The translations under genes and the position numbers were made by a program. From the NCBI RefSeq assembly GCF_004571025.1, contig NZ_SPQT01000002.1:558001-622000 (forward strand): DNA of 64,000 nt, read 5' to 3'. The notes beneath the pieces are model-generated. The model made no database searches and was not told where the DNA came from. It worked only from the letters and a program-made list of their open reading frames with translations. Positions 31,501 through 42,964 of the stretch are shown piece after piece. The DNA is from Bradyrhizobium niftali (GTDB lineage Bacteria; Pseudomonadota; Alphaproteobacteria; Rhizobiales; Xanthobacteraceae). Each line of letters begins with the position of its first letter. Position 1 is the first letter of the stretch.

Positions 31501-33105
31501 ATGCCGCTCCATTCCAGCATCGATCCGTCTTCATCAGACTTTGCGCGCAATGCCGAGGCCATGCGCTCGCTTGTCGCGGACCTGCGCGAAAAGCTCAGCC
31601 AGGTTGCCGGCGGCGGCGGCGAGATCTCGCGCAACCGCCACACCTCGCGCGGCAAGATGCTGGCGCGCGAGCGCGTTGACCTGCTGGTCGATCCCGGGAC
31701 CTCGTTCCTGGAGCTGTCGCCGCTGGCGGCCTACGGCCTCTATGGCGGCGACGTGCATTCGGCGAGCGTCGTCACAGGCGTGGGGCGCATCTCGGGCCGT
31801 GAATGCGTGATCGTCGCCAACGACGCCACCATCAAGGGCGGCACCTATTATCCGATGACCGTGAAGAAGCATCTGCGCGCGCAGGACATCGCGCGGCAGA
31901 ACAATCTTCCCTGCGTCTACATGGTGGATTCCGGCGGCGCCTTCCTGCCACTCCAGGACGAGATCTTTCCGGACGAGCGCCATTTCGGCCGCATCTTCTA
32001 CAACCAGGCGCAGATGTCGTCGCAAGGCATCCCGCAGGTCGCGATCGTGATGGGGTCCTGTACCGCTGGCGGGGCCTATGTGCCGGCGATGTCGGACGAG
32101 AGCATCATCGTGCGCAACCAGGGCACCATCTTCCTCGGCGGCCCGCCGCTGGTGAAGGCGGCGACCGGCGAGGTGGTGACCGCAGAGGAGCTCGGCGGCG
32201 CCGACGTGCATTCGCGGCAATCGGGCGTGACCGATCACTACGCCCAGAACGACGCGCATGCGATCGGCATCGCCCGGCGCATCGTCGGCACCTTGAAGCC
32301 GTCGAGCCGGCCGAACCTCAACATGCATCCGCCGCGCGATCCGCTGTTCGCGGCGGAGGAGATCTACGGCGTGGTGCCGGTCGATGGCCGCAAGCCGTTC
32401 GACGTGCGCGACATCATCGCCCGCGTCGTGGACGGGTCGGAATTCGACGAGTTCAAGAAGCTCTACGGCACGACGCTGGTGTGCGGGTTCGCCCATATCT
32501 GGGGCTATCCGGTCGGCATCATCGCCAACAACGGCATCCTGTTCAGCGAGAGCTCGCTGAAGGGGGCGCATTTCATCGAGCTGTGCTGCCAGCGCGGCAT
32601 TCCGCTGGTGTTCCTGCAGAACATCACCGGCTTCATGGTCGGCAAGAAATACGAGGCCGGCGGCATCGCGCGCGACGGCGCCAAGCTGGTGACGGCGGTC
32701 GCGACGGCGTCTGTGCCGAAATTCACCGTGGTGATCGGCGGCTCCTACGGCGCCGGCAACTACGGCATGTGCGGCCGCGCCTACTCACCGCGCTTCCTGT
32801 GGATGTGGCCGAACGCGCGCATCTCGGTGATGGGCGGCGAGCAGGCCTCGATGGTGCTGAGCCAGGTCCGGCGCGACAATATCGAGGCCAGGGGCGATAG
32901 CTGGTCCAAGGACGAGGAAGATAAATTCCGCGAGCCGATCCGCGCCCAATATGAGAGCCAGGGTCATCCCTATTACGCGACCGCGCGTCTGTGGGACGAC
33001 GGCGTGATCGACCCGGCCGACACGCGCCTCGTGCTCGGCCTCGGCCTCTCGGCGGCGTCGAATGCGCCGATCGAGCCGACCAAATTCGGCCTGTTCAGGA
33101 TGTAA
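31501..33105 (+). CDS. mccB: 3-methylcrotonyl-CoA carboxylase, carboxyltransferase (beta) subunit
   Basis: Transfers CO2 from carboxybiotin to 3-methylcrotonyl-CoA. 534 residues, duplicated crotonase-like halves. Motifs: [58 protein letters not shown], and [20 protein letters not shown]. Lies 75 bp after ivd and four bases before mccA. Family and context fix the substrate as methylcrotonyl-CoA rather than propionyl-CoA. Confidence 0.94.
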   Translation: MPLHSSIDPSSSDFARNAEAMRSLVADLREKLSQVAGGGGEISRNRHTSRGKMLARERVDLLVDPGTSFLELSPLAAYGLYGGDVHSASVVTGVGRISGRECVIVANDATIKGGTYYPMTVKKHLRAQDIARQNNLPCVYMVDSGGAFLPLQDEIFPDERHFGRIFYNQAQMSSQGIPQVAIVMGSCTAGGAYVPAMSDESIIVRNQGTIFLGGPPLVKAATGEVVTAEELGGADVHSRQSGVTDHYAQNDAHAIGIARRIVGTLKPSSRPNLNMHPPRDPLFAAEEIYGVVPVDGRKPFDVRDIIARVVDGSEFDEFKKLYGTTLVCGFAHIWGYPVGIIANNGILFSESSLKGAHFIELCCQRGIPLVFLQNITGFMVGKKYEAGGIARDGAKLVTAVATASVPKFTVVIGGSYGAGNYGMCGRAYSPRFLWMWPNARISVMGGEQASMVLSQVRRDNIEARGDSWSKDEEDKFREPIRAQYESQGHPYYATARLWDDGVIDPADTRLVLGLGLSAASNAPIEPTKFGLFRM

Positions 33106-33109
33106 TGCG

Positions 33110-35113
<2,004 letters not shown>

Positions 35114-35114
35114 G

Positions 35115-36026
35115 ATGAGCGATCCGGTCCGCATCATCGAAATGGGGCCGCGCGACGGCCTCCAGAACGAGAAGATTCCGGTCAGCGTCGAGGCCCGCAT
35201 CGCCTTCGTCGAGGCGCTGGTCGGAGCCGGCCTCAAGACGGTGGAGGTCGGCGCCTTCGTCTCGCCCAAGGCGATCCCGCAGATGGCAAGCTCCGACGCC
35301 GTGCTGCGCGGCGTTGCCCACATGACCGACGCCGAATTCCACGTGCTGGTGCCGAACGAGAAGGGCTATGACGCCGCGCGCGCCGCGGGCGCGAAAGTGG
35401 TCTCCGTGTTCGCGGCGGCCTCCGAGGGCTTTTCCCGGGCCAACATCAACTGCACCGTCGCGGAATCCATCGAGCGCTTCAAGCCGGTGATGGAACGCGC
35501 GAAGGCCGACGGCATCAGGGTGCGCGGCTATATCTCCTGCGTGCTGGGCTGTCCGTTCGACGGCGAGATTAAGCCGAAGGCCGTTGCCGATCTTGCGAAG
35601 ACGTTGTGGGACCTCGGCTGTTACGAGATCTCGCTCGGCGACACCATCGGCGTCGGCACGCCTGATAAGGCGAAGCAGATGCTGCGCGCGGTCAGCGCCA
35701 ACGTTCCCGCAGCCAAACTGGCGATGCATTTCCATGACACCTACGGCCAGGCGCTCGCCAATCTCTACGCCGGGCTGGAGGAGGGTGTCCGTGTCATCGA
35801 TGCGGCTGCCGGCGGTCTCGGCGGCTGCCCCTACGCCCCCGGCGCGACAGGCAATGTCGCGACCGAAGATGTCGTCTACATGCTCGAAGGCATGGGCATC
35901 AGCACCGGCGTCGACATGGAGAAGCTGCTGGCGGCCACGAACGAGATGAGCGGCGTGCTGGGCAAGCCGCCCGTGAGCCGAGTGGCTTCCGCGCTGAACG
36001 CGAAGAGGAAGCGGGCCGCTTCCTAG
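35115..36026 (+). CDS. mvaB: Hydroxymethylglutaryl-CoA lyase
   Basis: Cleaves HMG-CoA to acetoacetate and acetyl-CoA, the last leucine-catabolic step. 303 residues; TIM barrel with GPRDGLQNE, the metal-binding HFHDTYGQ, and the catalytic-loop cysteine in AAGGLGGCPYAPGATGN. One base separates its ATG from the mccA stop. The intervening methylglutaconyl-CoA hydratase gene is not in this cluster. Confidence 0.95.
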   Translation: MSDPVRIIEMGPRDGLQNEKIPVSVEARIAFVEALVGAGLKTVEVGAFVSPKAIPQMASSDAVLRGVAHMTDAEFHVLVPNEKGYDAARAAGAKVVSVFAAASEGFSRANINCTVAESIERFKPVMERAKADGIRVRGYISCVLGCPFDGEIKPKAVADLAKTLWDLGCYEISLGDTIGVGTPDKAKQMLRAVSANVPAAKLAMHFHDTYGQALANLYAGLEEGVRVIDAAAGGLGGCPYAPGATGNVATEDVVYMLEGMGISTGVDMEKLLAATNEMSGVLGKPPVSRVASALNAKRKRAAS

Positions 36027-36028
36027 TC

Positions 36029-36124
36029 CTCCGTCATTGCGAGCGCAGCGAAGCAATCCAGAAACTTTCCGATGAGAAAGTCTGGGATTGCTTCGTCGCA
36101 AGGGCTCCTCGCAATGACGACGGA
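36029..36124. repeat. Palindromic repeat, class C
   Basis: CGTCATTGCGAGCGCAGCGA with AGCAATCCAGA on the left, and TGGGATTGCTTCGTCGCAAG with CTCCTCGCAATGACG on the right; the centre AAACTTTCC/GATGAGAAAGT adds a small inner stem. It sits between the convergent mvaB and DapA-family genes and may act as a bidirectional terminator. Confidence 0.8.
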
Positions 36125-36129
36125 GGCGG

Positions 36130-37056
36130 TCAGGCCGCCTTCAGGCCCACGTCCGGCAGGAGCGGCCGGTTCTTGAGGGCGCGGACCATCATGGCCTCGA
36201 CCTCGGCCTTCTCCTGCGGCAGCAGTGCGAGCCGGGGCGGACGGGTCAGAGCGGTGCCGCGGCCCATGATGTGCTCGCACAGCTTGATGCACTGGACGAG
36301 GTCCGGGCGCGCGTCGAGATGCAAGAGCGGCATGAACCATTCGTAGAGCGGCATCGCCTCGGCATAGCGACCGGCCCTGGCCAGGCGAAACAGCGTCTCG
36401 CCCTCGCGCGGGAAGGCGTTCGACATGCCGGAGACCCAGCCCACCGCGCCCATGGCGACACTCTCGACGATGACGTCGTCGAGGCCTGCGAACAGCACGA
36501 AACGGTCGCCGACCATGTTCCTTGTGTCGATGAAGCGACGGGTATCGCCTGAGGAATCCTTGAAGCAAACGACGGTCTCGACGTCGGCGAGCGAGGCCAG
36601 GATGTCGGGGGTGACGTCGTTCTTGTAGATCGGCGGATTGTTGTAGAGCATCACGGGCAAGTCCGTCGCGGTGGCGACGGCGCGGAAATGCGCGGCGGTC
36701 TCGTGCGGCTTCGACGAATAGACCAGCGCCGGCATCACCATGACGCCGTCGATACCGACGCGCGCGGCTTCCTTCGCTGTCTCGACCGCGAAGGCCGTGG
36801 TGAACTCGGCGATGCCGCACAGCACGGGCACGCGCCCGGCCGCGACCGATTTGGCCGTCTCCATGATCGCGACCTTCTCCTTGCGCTCCAGCGACGTGTT
36901 CTCGCCGACGGAGCCGCAGACGATCAGGCCGGAGACGCCGTCACGGATCAGCCCGTCCATCACCTTCGCGGTCGCATCGATGTCGAGCGAGAGATCGTCG
37001 TGGAATTGCGTGGTGACGGCCGGGAAGACGCCTTCCCAGGAAACGCGGCGGCTCAT
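36130..37056 (-). CDS. Dihydrodipicolinate synthase (DapA) family aldolase/lyase
   Basis: 308 residues, TIM barrel with Schiff-base lysine K166 (VCFKDSSGD) and catalytic Tyr138 (VMLYNNPPIY); the GENTSLE loop replaces the GTTGE of true DapA. Stands upstream of a TRAP transporter on the same strand, so a catabolic role on an imported acid is likelier than lysine synthesis. Hydroxyproline-type or sugar-acid lyase functions are possible; substrate unresolved. Confidence 0.87.
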   Translation of the reverse strand: MSRRVSWEGVFPAVTTQFHDDLSLDIDATAKVMDGLIRDGVSGLIVCGSVGENTSLERKEKVAIMETAKSVAAGRVPVLCGIAEFTTAFAVETAKEAARVGIDGVMVMPALVYSSKPHETAAHFRAVATATDLPVMLYNNPPIYKNDVTPDILASLADVETVVCFKDSSGDTRRFIDTRNMVGDRFVLFAGLDDVIVESVAMGAVGWVSGMSNAFPREGETLFRLARAGRYAEAMPLYEWFMPLLHLDARPDLVQCIKLCEHIMGRGTALTRPPRLALLPQEKAEVEAMMVRALKNRPLLPDVGLKAA

Positions 37057-37142
37057 GGTCTAACTCCAAGCGAATATGGCGTGTGAATTGGCCGGCGGGG
37101 GGCTGGGGCCGCCGGCTGTGGTGAAGAGGATGGCGGGTGGGA

Positions 37143-38126
37143 TCAGAGCGTGGCGCCGACCTTGCGCAATTCGGCGAGGACCGGAGCCTTGGGCAGCCAG
37201 ATCTTGTCGAACTCGGCGATGACGGCCTCGGTGTCGCCGGCCGGGACCTGACGGATCGGGATCGGCGCGTTCTTGAAGTTCTCGATCAGCGCCGGCTCGT
37301 TGCCGGCGAGCTCGTCGATCTGCGCGTCGAGTGTGGTTTTGATCGTCTTGGTGATCAGCTCGCGGTCGGCGGCCGGCAGCGTCTGCCAGACCCGGCCCGA
37401 GACCACCGCTGCCATCGGCATGAAGACGGCATTCATCTGGAGGATCACCTTCGAGACCTTGTCGAAGCGCTGGTTCCAGGAGAATTCGAGATCGGCCTCG
37501 AGGCCGTCGACCTGGCCGTTGGCCATGGCGTCGAACACCTGCGGCGTCGGGATCGGCGTCGGCGCCGCGCCCAGCGACGAATAGAAATCGCGATAGACCG
37601 GCGTCGGGTTGATTCGCAGCTTCATGCCCTTGATGTCGGCGAGCGAATTCAGGTCCTTGGAGGAGAACACCGCGCGCATGCCGGTGATCCCCCAGCCGAG
37701 CCCGATCGTGCCGGTCTCCTGCGGCAGCACGTCGAACAGCTTCACCGTCGCCGGATGCCGCACGAATTTCGCGACCGCCGGCGTCGAGCGGACGATGTAG
37801 GGCGCGTTGATCGCGGCAATGTGCGGCACGCGCGAGCCCAGCTCGGCGGCCTGGATGAAGCCCATGTCGAGTGCGCCGGACTGCAATTGCTGCATCATCG
37901 CGGGCTCGTTGCCGAGCTGGCCGGAGTGGAACACGGTCAATGTCAGGCGGCCGTTCGTCGCGGCCTTGAGGTCGTCGCCGAATTTGATTGCGGCCTTGTT
38001 CCAGGAATGACCGTTCGGCGTGATCAGGCCGAGGCGGAATTCCTTGGCCTGGGCGAGCGCCAGCGACGGCGCGAACACCGATGCGGCTGCGCTGGCGGCG
38101 AGAAAGCGGCGACGTGAAAGCGGCAT
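37143..38126 (-). CDS. TRAP transporter substrate-binding protein (DctP type), system 1
   Basis: 327 residues. Twin-arginine-like signal (SRRRFLAASAAASVFAPSLA), then a DctP fold: FHSGQLGNEPAMMQQLQSGA, DLNSLADIKGMKLRI with the ligand-carboxylate Arg, and VFDAMANGQVDGLEADL. Likely binds an organic acid in the periplasm and delivers it to the DctQM pair encoded just upstream. Confidence 0.92.
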   Translation of the reverse strand: MPLSRRRFLAASAAASVFAPSLALAQAKEFRLGLITPNGHSWNKAAIKFGDDLKAATNGRLTLTVFHSGQLGNEPAMMQQLQSGALDMGFIQAAELGSRVPHIAAINAPYIVRSTPAVAKFVRHPATVKLFDVLPQETGTIGLGWGITGMRAVFSSKDLNSLADIKGMKLRINPTPVYRDFYSSLGAAPTPIPTPQVFDAMANGQVDGLEADLEFSWNQRFDKVSKVILQMNAVFMPMAAVVSGRVWQTLPAADRELITKTIKTTLDAQIDELAGNEPALIENFKNAPIPIRQVPAGDTEAVIAEFDKIWLPKAPVLAELRKVGATL

Positions 38127-38149
38127 GGTCGGGCTCCTTTTGGACGGGC

Positions 38150-39415
38150 CTATTTGACGAGGATCAGCGAGAGCGAGGGGAAGAGCGAGAGCAGCACCAG
38201 GAGGACGCAGGAGATGACGAAGAAGGGCAGCGTCACCATGAACATCTTGCCGGGCTTGGCGCCGGTGACGGCAGCCGCGACGAAGAAGCAGAGCCCGACC
38301 GGCGGCGACAACAGGCCGAGCACCAGGTTGATCACCACGACGACGCCGAAGTGACGGGGGTCGATGTGGTAGACGTCGGTTGCAACAGGCAGCAGGATCG
38401 GCACCGTCATGATCAGGCCGGGGATGCCGTCGATCACAGTGCCGATCACCAGCAGGATGACGTTGCAGATCAGCATGAAGCTGATCGGGTCCTTGGCGGC
38501 CGACTGGATCCAGCCGGCGGTCTCCTGCGGCACCTTGCCGAAGATCAGGACCCAGGAGAACACGGCGGCGGCGGCGACGAGGAACAGCACGATCGCCGAA
38601 TAGATGGCACTGCGCAGCATCATCTGCGGCAGCTGCGAGAACTCGAACTCCCTGGTCCAGTATTTTCCCACCAGCGCCGCAGCGACTGCGCCGACGGCAG
38701 CGGATTCCGTCGCGTTGGCGAGGCCACCGAGGATGGTGCCGACGATGACGATCGGGATCAGCAGGGTGGGCGATGTCCGCAGGATCGTCATGACGCGCTG
38801 ACGCGGCGTCTGATAGTCGGCGCGGGGATAGTTGTAGATGTATCCCATCAGCGCAATGACGAGGCAGAACATCACGGTGAGGATGACGCCCGGCACGATG
38901 CCGGCGATCAGCATGTCGCTGACCGAGACCTGCGCGAGCACGCTGTAGACCACGAACATCACCGAGGGCGGGATGATCGGCCCGAGCATGCCGCCATAGG
39001 CGGTCAGTCCCGCCGCAAAAGTCTTGTCGTAGCCCTTCTTCTCCATCTCCGGCACCATGATCTGGGCCATGATCGCGACCTGCGCGGTCGCAGATCCCAG
39101 GATCGAGGAGATGAACATGTTGGCGAGGATGTTGACGTAGGCGAGCCCGCCCTTCAGCGAGCCGACGAAAGCCATCGCCATGTCGACGATGCGGCGGGTG
39201 ATGCCGCCGCCATTCATGATCTCGCCGATCAGGATGAAGAGCGGAATGGCGATCAGGCCGTAACTGTCGACGCCGCCGAACAGCTGGAGCGGATAGGACT
39301 GGAACAGAACCGGATTGCCTGATGCGGCGATATAGACGAGGCCGGCGAGGCACAGGCAGAGCCCGATCGGCACGCCGACCAGCATGATCGCGACGAAGGC
39401 GGCAGACGTGATCAT
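38150..39415 (-). CDS. TRAP transporter large permease (DctM type), system 1
   Basis: 421 residues, about 12 membrane segments. Typical DctM stretches: AIPLFILIGEIMNGGGIT, ILGSATAQVAIMAQIMVPEM, YGGMLGPIIPPSVMFVVYS and GLLSPPVGLCFF. Its ATG overlaps the stop of the small permease (TGATG). Couples Na+ to solute uptake. Confidence 0.93.
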   Translation of the reverse strand: MITSAAFVAIMLVGVPIGLCLCLAGLVYIAASGNPVLFQSYPLQLFGGVDSYGLIAIPLFILIGEIMNGGGITRRIVDMAMAFVGSLKGGLAYVNILANMFISSILGSATAQVAIMAQIMVPEMEKKGYDKTFAAGLTAYGGMLGPIIPPSVMFVVYSVLAQVSVSDMLIAGIVPGVILTVMFCLVIALMGYIYNYPRADYQTPRQRVMTILRTSPTLLIPIVIVGTILGGLANATESAAVGAVAAALVGKYWTREFEFSQLPQMMLRSAIYSAIVLFLVAAAAVFSWVLIFGKVPQETAGWIQSAAKDPISFMLICNVILLVIGTVIDGIPGLIMTVPILLPVATDVYHIDPRHFGVVVVINLVLGLLSPPVGLCFFVAAAVTGAKPGKMFMVTLPFFVISCVLLVLLSLFPSLSLILVK

Positions 39416-40038
39416 CAGTTGACCCCGTCGAGCTCGGAGAGCTGAAAGCCGATCAGTGGCGTGCGCGGGACCAGCTCGAGATCTTCGAGCAGATTGGCGA
39501 GGCCGTGAATGGTCATCGACACCGCGAAGATCGGCAGCGTCAGATAGAGCACCCAGGTCGGCCAGTTCAGCGTCTGGGTGTGCTCGGTGTAGAGGAAGTT
39601 GAAGGTCTCGGCGGCGAGCTTGCGCCCGTCGAAGCCGGCGCGTGCGAGGCCAATCGGGTCCATCCAGAGCACGCAGGTGATGATCAGGGCGACGCCGAAC
39701 ACGACGACGAGGCCGGTCGAGATGACCTTGGCGAGCTTCTGGCGCCTCGGCGAAAGCCGCTCCGTCAGCATCGTGACGGCGAAGTCGAGCCGCAGCCGCG
39801 TCATCGCGGACGCCCCGATGAAGGTCAGCCAGACCACGCAATAAACAGCCGATTCATCGATCCAGTAGATCGGGAAGTGCGAATAGCGGGTGACGACGTT
39901 CACCAGGATCAGTCCGGTGAGCAGGTACATCAGGCCCATCAGCGCGAGACGTTCGACGGCGAGCAGGGCGCTGGAAGCCCTGACCACAATCCGCCGCGCG
40001 CTGAACGCGCCCGCATCCGGCATCGTCCCTTCGATCAT
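39415..40038 (-). CDS. TRAP transporter small permease (DctQ type), system 1
   Basis: 207 residues, four membrane helices; DctQ features include VNVVTRYSHFPIYWIDESAV and the conserved Trp/Glu region. Start ATG at 40038 (MIEGTMPDAG) with GGGG upstream; a second ATG at 40023 is possible. First gene of the DctQ-M-P unit and closest to the operator palindrome. Confidence 0.88.
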   Translation of the reverse strand: MIEGTMPDAGAFSARRIVVRASSALLAVERLALMGLMYLLTGLILVNVVTRYSHFPIYWIDESAVYCVVWLTFIGASAMTRLRLDFAVTMLTERLSPRRQKLAKVISTGLVVVFGVALIITCVLWMDPIGLARAGFDGRKLAAETFNFLYTEHTQTLNWPTWVLYLTLPIFAVSMTIHGLANLLEDLELVPRTPLIGFQLSELDGVN

Positions 40039-40080
40039 CAAAGGCCCCAACCCCCCGCAAGATTTCTCGTGCCAAGGCAA

Positions 40081-40099
40081 AATGTATAATTTATACATT
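40081..40099. promoter_or_regulatory. 19-bp operator palindrome between the TRAP operon and gntR
   Basis: AATGTATAA-T-TTATACATT, a perfect 9-bp inverted repeat with a single central base. The TGTAtaa..ttaTACA form matches the pattern of FCD-type GntR operators. It lies 43 bp from the dctQ start and about 160 bp from the gntR start, so GntR could repress both directions. Confidence 0.7.
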
Positions 40100-40257
40100 T
40101 GAGGTGTCAAACGGAGATTGCGGTCATTTCGGCGGCAGGACGCGCCTTTGCTGGGCACCTGTCTTTTGTGGGATGCCTGGCTTTTGCTGGCCGCCTCAAC
40201 ATGCAAGAGAGGGACCGCTTTCTGCCGGACGAGTCGCGAAGAAAGACGGAAGGTCAG

Positions 40258-40956
40258 ATGAAACAGCCTCTGAAGCATCGCACTCTGTCGGCTGCGATCG
40301 TGGACCAGCTCCGGCAGGCGATCCTCGACGGCACCTATCCGGCCGGATCGCAATTGCGCCAGGATGCGCTCGGCGATGCCTATGGCGTCAGCCGCATTCC
40401 GGTGCGCGAGGCGCTGTTCCAGCTCGAGGCCGAGGGGCTGGTGCGCATCGTTCCGCAGAAGGGCGCCATCGTCTCGGAGCTGTCACTGGACGAGATCAAC
40501 GATGTGTTCGACCTGCGCCGCATCCTCGAGCCGCGCCTCCTGGCGCAATCGGCGCCGCGTTTTACTGCGGAGGACTTCGAGGGGCTGGACGACATCCACA
40601 AGAGTTTTGAGAAGGCAATCAAGGCGCGCAACGTCAGCGAATGGGGCCAGCTCAACGCCGACTTCCACATGGCGCTCTATGTGCACGCGCCGCAACCTCG
40701 TACGCGCGCAATCGTGCTGTCGCTGCTCCAGACCAGCGACCGTTATACACGCCTCCAGCTCTCCAACACCAAGGCGATGGGGACGGCCGAGAAAGAGCAC
40801 GCCCACCTTATCGCGCTCTGCCGCGCGCAGAAAGTCGAGGAGGCCTGCCGCTTCCTGGAACGGCACATCGAGGCCGTGCGCAAGGATCTGTTGCAGGTGG
40901 TGGCCGGCAGCGCGATCGCGCCGCGTGCGCGGCAGAAGCGCGAGCAGCGTTCGTAG
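40258..40956 (+). CDS. GntR family (FCD subfamily) transcriptional regulator
   Basis: 232 residues from the ATG at 40258 (MKQPLKHRTLSAAIV) with GGAAGG upstream. Winged helix: LRQAILDGTYPAGSQLRQDA, YGVSRIPVREALFQLEAEGL. The C-terminal FCD helical bundle has metal/ligand residues (LNADFHMAL; HAHLIALC; RHIEAV). Divergent from TRAP system 1, which it probably controls; TRAP system 2 may also be a target. The stop codon lies within a class D palindrome. Confidence 0.92.
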   Translation: MKQPLKHRTLSAAIVDQLRQAILDGTYPAGSQLRQDALGDAYGVSRIPVREALFQLEAEGLVRIVPQKGAIVSELSLDEINDVFDLRRILEPRLLAQSAPRFTAEDFEGLDDIHKSFEKAIKARNVSEWGQLNADFHMALYVHAPQPRTRAIVLSLLQTSDRYTRLQLSNTKAMGTAEKEHAHLIALCRAQKVEEACRFLERHIEAVRKDLLQVVAGSAIAPRARQKREQRS

Positions 40957-41038
40957 GGTGGGCGAAGGCGCATAGCGCCGTGCCACCGTCTACGCGTCGC
41001 ATATTCTGGTGGGCACGCTACGCTTTGCCCATCCTACC
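40953..41038. repeat. Palindromic repeat, class D
   Basis: GTAGGGTGGGCGAAGGCGCA ... and ...ACGCTTTGCCCATCCTACC form near-inverted arms, with inner GGCACG/CGTGCC-type complementarity (GTGCCACC / GGTGGGCAC). Overlaps the last codon of gntR and separates it from the convergent TRAP system 2. Confidence 0.7.
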
Positions 41039-41054
41039 GCAGTTGCGATTGCCG

Positions 41055-42413
41055 CTACCTGCTCCCGTCCGGTCCCATCACGAGATCCGGCAGCGCGGTC
41101 GAGATGCCCGGCACGAAGCAGAGCAGCAGCACCGCGAGCATCATCAGGAGCACGAACGGCAGCGTGCCCCAGATCACTTCGCTCAGGGGGATGTCGGGCG
41201 CGACGTTGCGGATGACGAAGATGTTGAGGCCGACAGGTGGATGGATCAGCCCCATCTCCATCACGATGGTCATGACCACGCCGAACCAGATGATGTCGAA
41301 GTTCGCGGCGCGTAAGGGCGGCAGGATGATCGGCGCCGTCATCAGGATGATCGAGACCGGCGGCAGGAAGAAGCCGAGCACGACGACCATGACGAGGATC
41401 GCGAACAACAGGCCCCAGCGCGGCAGGTGCATCGCGACGACGGATTCGGCGACCGACTGCGAGATGTGCAGATAGCTCATCACGTAGGAGTAGAGCAGCG
41501 ACATGCCGATGATCATCATCAGCATGGTCGATTCCCGGATCGTCGACTTCATGATGGGCGCAAGGTCGCTCGGCCGCCACACGCTGTAGATCGCCGCGAT
41601 CAGCGCCAGCGCCAGGAGGCCACCGAGGCCGGCGGTCTCCGACGGCGTGGCATAGCCGCCATAGAGCGCAATCATGACGCCGGTAAGCAGCAGCACGAAC
41701 GGGATCACGCGCGGCAGCACGCTGAAGCGTTCGGCCAGTGTGTAGTCGTCGCGAGCGAGGATTGCCGCTTCCGGTCCGCCATTCCTGTAGATGACTTCAG
41801 CGGCTGCATATTCCTGGCGGAAGCGGATCACGGCATAGGCGCCGAACAGGCTGACGAGCAACAGGCCCGGACCGATGCCGGCAAGGAACAAGCGCCCAAG
41901 GGACTTTTCCGCCGCGACCGCGAACAAGATCATGGTGATCGAGGGCGGCAGCAGGATGCCGAGCGTGCCGCCGGCGGCGATGATTCCGGCGGCAAAGCCG
42001 CCGGAATAGCCGCGCTTGCGCATCTCGGGGATGCCGGCCGAGCCGATCGCCGAGCAGGTCGCTGGGCTCGAGCCCGCCATCGCCGCGAACAGCGCGCAGG
42101 CGAACACGTTGGCGACGCCGAGCCCGCCGGGGACGCGGTGCAGCCAGGCATGCAGGGCCAGGTACAGATCCTGGCCGGCGCGCGACTTGCCGATCGCCGC
42201 GCCCTTCAGGATGAAGAGTGGGATCGACAGCAGCGTGATCGAGGCCATTTCCTCGTAGACGTTCTGCGTCACCGTATCGAGCGAGGCCGATGGCATGTAG
42301 ATGCCCATGAACACGACCGCGACCGCGCCGAGCGCGAAGGCGATCGGCATGCCAGAGAACATCACCAGCAGCGTCGCAATCGCGTAGGCGAGGCCGATAC
42401 CGAAAACGCTCAT
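41055..42413 (-). CDS. TRAP transporter large permease (DctM type), system 2
   Basis: 452 residues with 12-13 membrane segments; LLSIPLFILKGAAIGKSRAG, AMAGSSPATCSAIGSAGIPEM, GGTLGILLPPSITMILFA and MGLIHPPVGLNIFVI are DctM hallmarks. ATGA overlap with its DctQ. An insert in the middle (YAAAEVIYRNGGPEAAILAR) makes it slightly longer than system 1's permease. Confidence 0.93.
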   Translation of the reverse strand: MSVFGIGLAYAIATLLVMFSGMPIAFALGAVAVVFMGIYMPSASLDTVTQNVYEEMASITLLSIPLFILKGAAIGKSRAGQDLYLALHAWLHRVPGGLGVANVFACALFAAMAGSSPATCSAIGSAGIPEMRKRGYSGGFAAGIIAAGGTLGILLPPSITMILFAVAAEKSLGRLFLAGIGPGLLLVSLFGAYAVIRFRQEYAAAEVIYRNGGPEAAILARDDYTLAERFSVLPRVIPFVLLLTGVMIALYGGYATPSETAGLGGLLALALIAAIYSVWRPSDLAPIMKSTIRESTMLMMIIGMSLLYSYVMSYLHISQSVAESVVAMHLPRWGLLFAILVMVVVLGFFLPPVSIILMTAPIILPPLRAANFDIIWFGVVMTIVMEMGLIHPPVGLNIFVIRNVAPDIPLSEVIWGTLPFVLLMMLAVLLLCFVPGISTALPDLVMGPDGSR

Positions 42414-42964
42414 GGACGCTTGGCTCCTGCGAAAGGCAGCGCAAGCTGCACGAGAATCTGGACGCAGAGCAGGCTCATGCCGAGCGCCATCAGCGAATAG
42501 GGAATGGCGAGCGGCGGCGACCACATCGAGTTCGAGACCTGACCATCGACATAGGCCTCATGGGCCAGCGTCCAGGACTTCCAGGTGAAGAAGGCGCAGA
42601 ACAGGAATGTCGCGGCATCGACCAGCCAGAGCCGGATCCGGTTCGCCAGCGGCGAGAGCAGGCCGACGAAGGCCTCGATGCCGATATGACCGCGGTTCTG
42701 CTGCACATAGGCGGCCGTCATGAAGGTCGCCCCGACCAGCAGGAACACGGCGGCCTCGTCCTGCCAGTAGTTGGCGGCCTTGAACAAGGCGCGGCTCAGC
42801 ACGCTATAGCTCAGGATGGCGCAGGCCGCGACCAGCGCGATCGCTGCGAACACGATGATGATGCTGTTGAGGATGGCGAGACCGCGATCGATCGCCGCCG
42901 CAAGGCCGGTCCTTGCGGCAGCGTTTGCCTGGTCGTCACGATCCGGAAGCGGACCGTGGCTCAT
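42410..42964 (-). CDS. TRAP transporter small permease (DctQ type), system 2
   Basis: 184 residues; four helices (IIIVFAAIALVAACAILSYS and others), with the DctQ-typical YWQDEAAVFLLVGATFMTAA and NRGHIGIEAFV. ATG at 42964 overlaps the DctP stop by four bases; its own stop overlaps dctM. So the order is P-Q-M with coupled translation. Confidence 0.9.
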   Translation of the reverse strand: MSHGPLPDRDDQANAAARTGLAAAIDRGLAILNSIIIVFAAIALVAACAILSYSVLSRALFKAANYWQDEAAVFLLVGATFMTAAYVQQNRGHIGIEAFVGLLSPLANRIRLWLVDAATFLFCAFFTWKSWTLAHEAYVDGQVSNSMWSPPLAIPYSLMALGMSLLCVQILVQLALPFAGAKRP

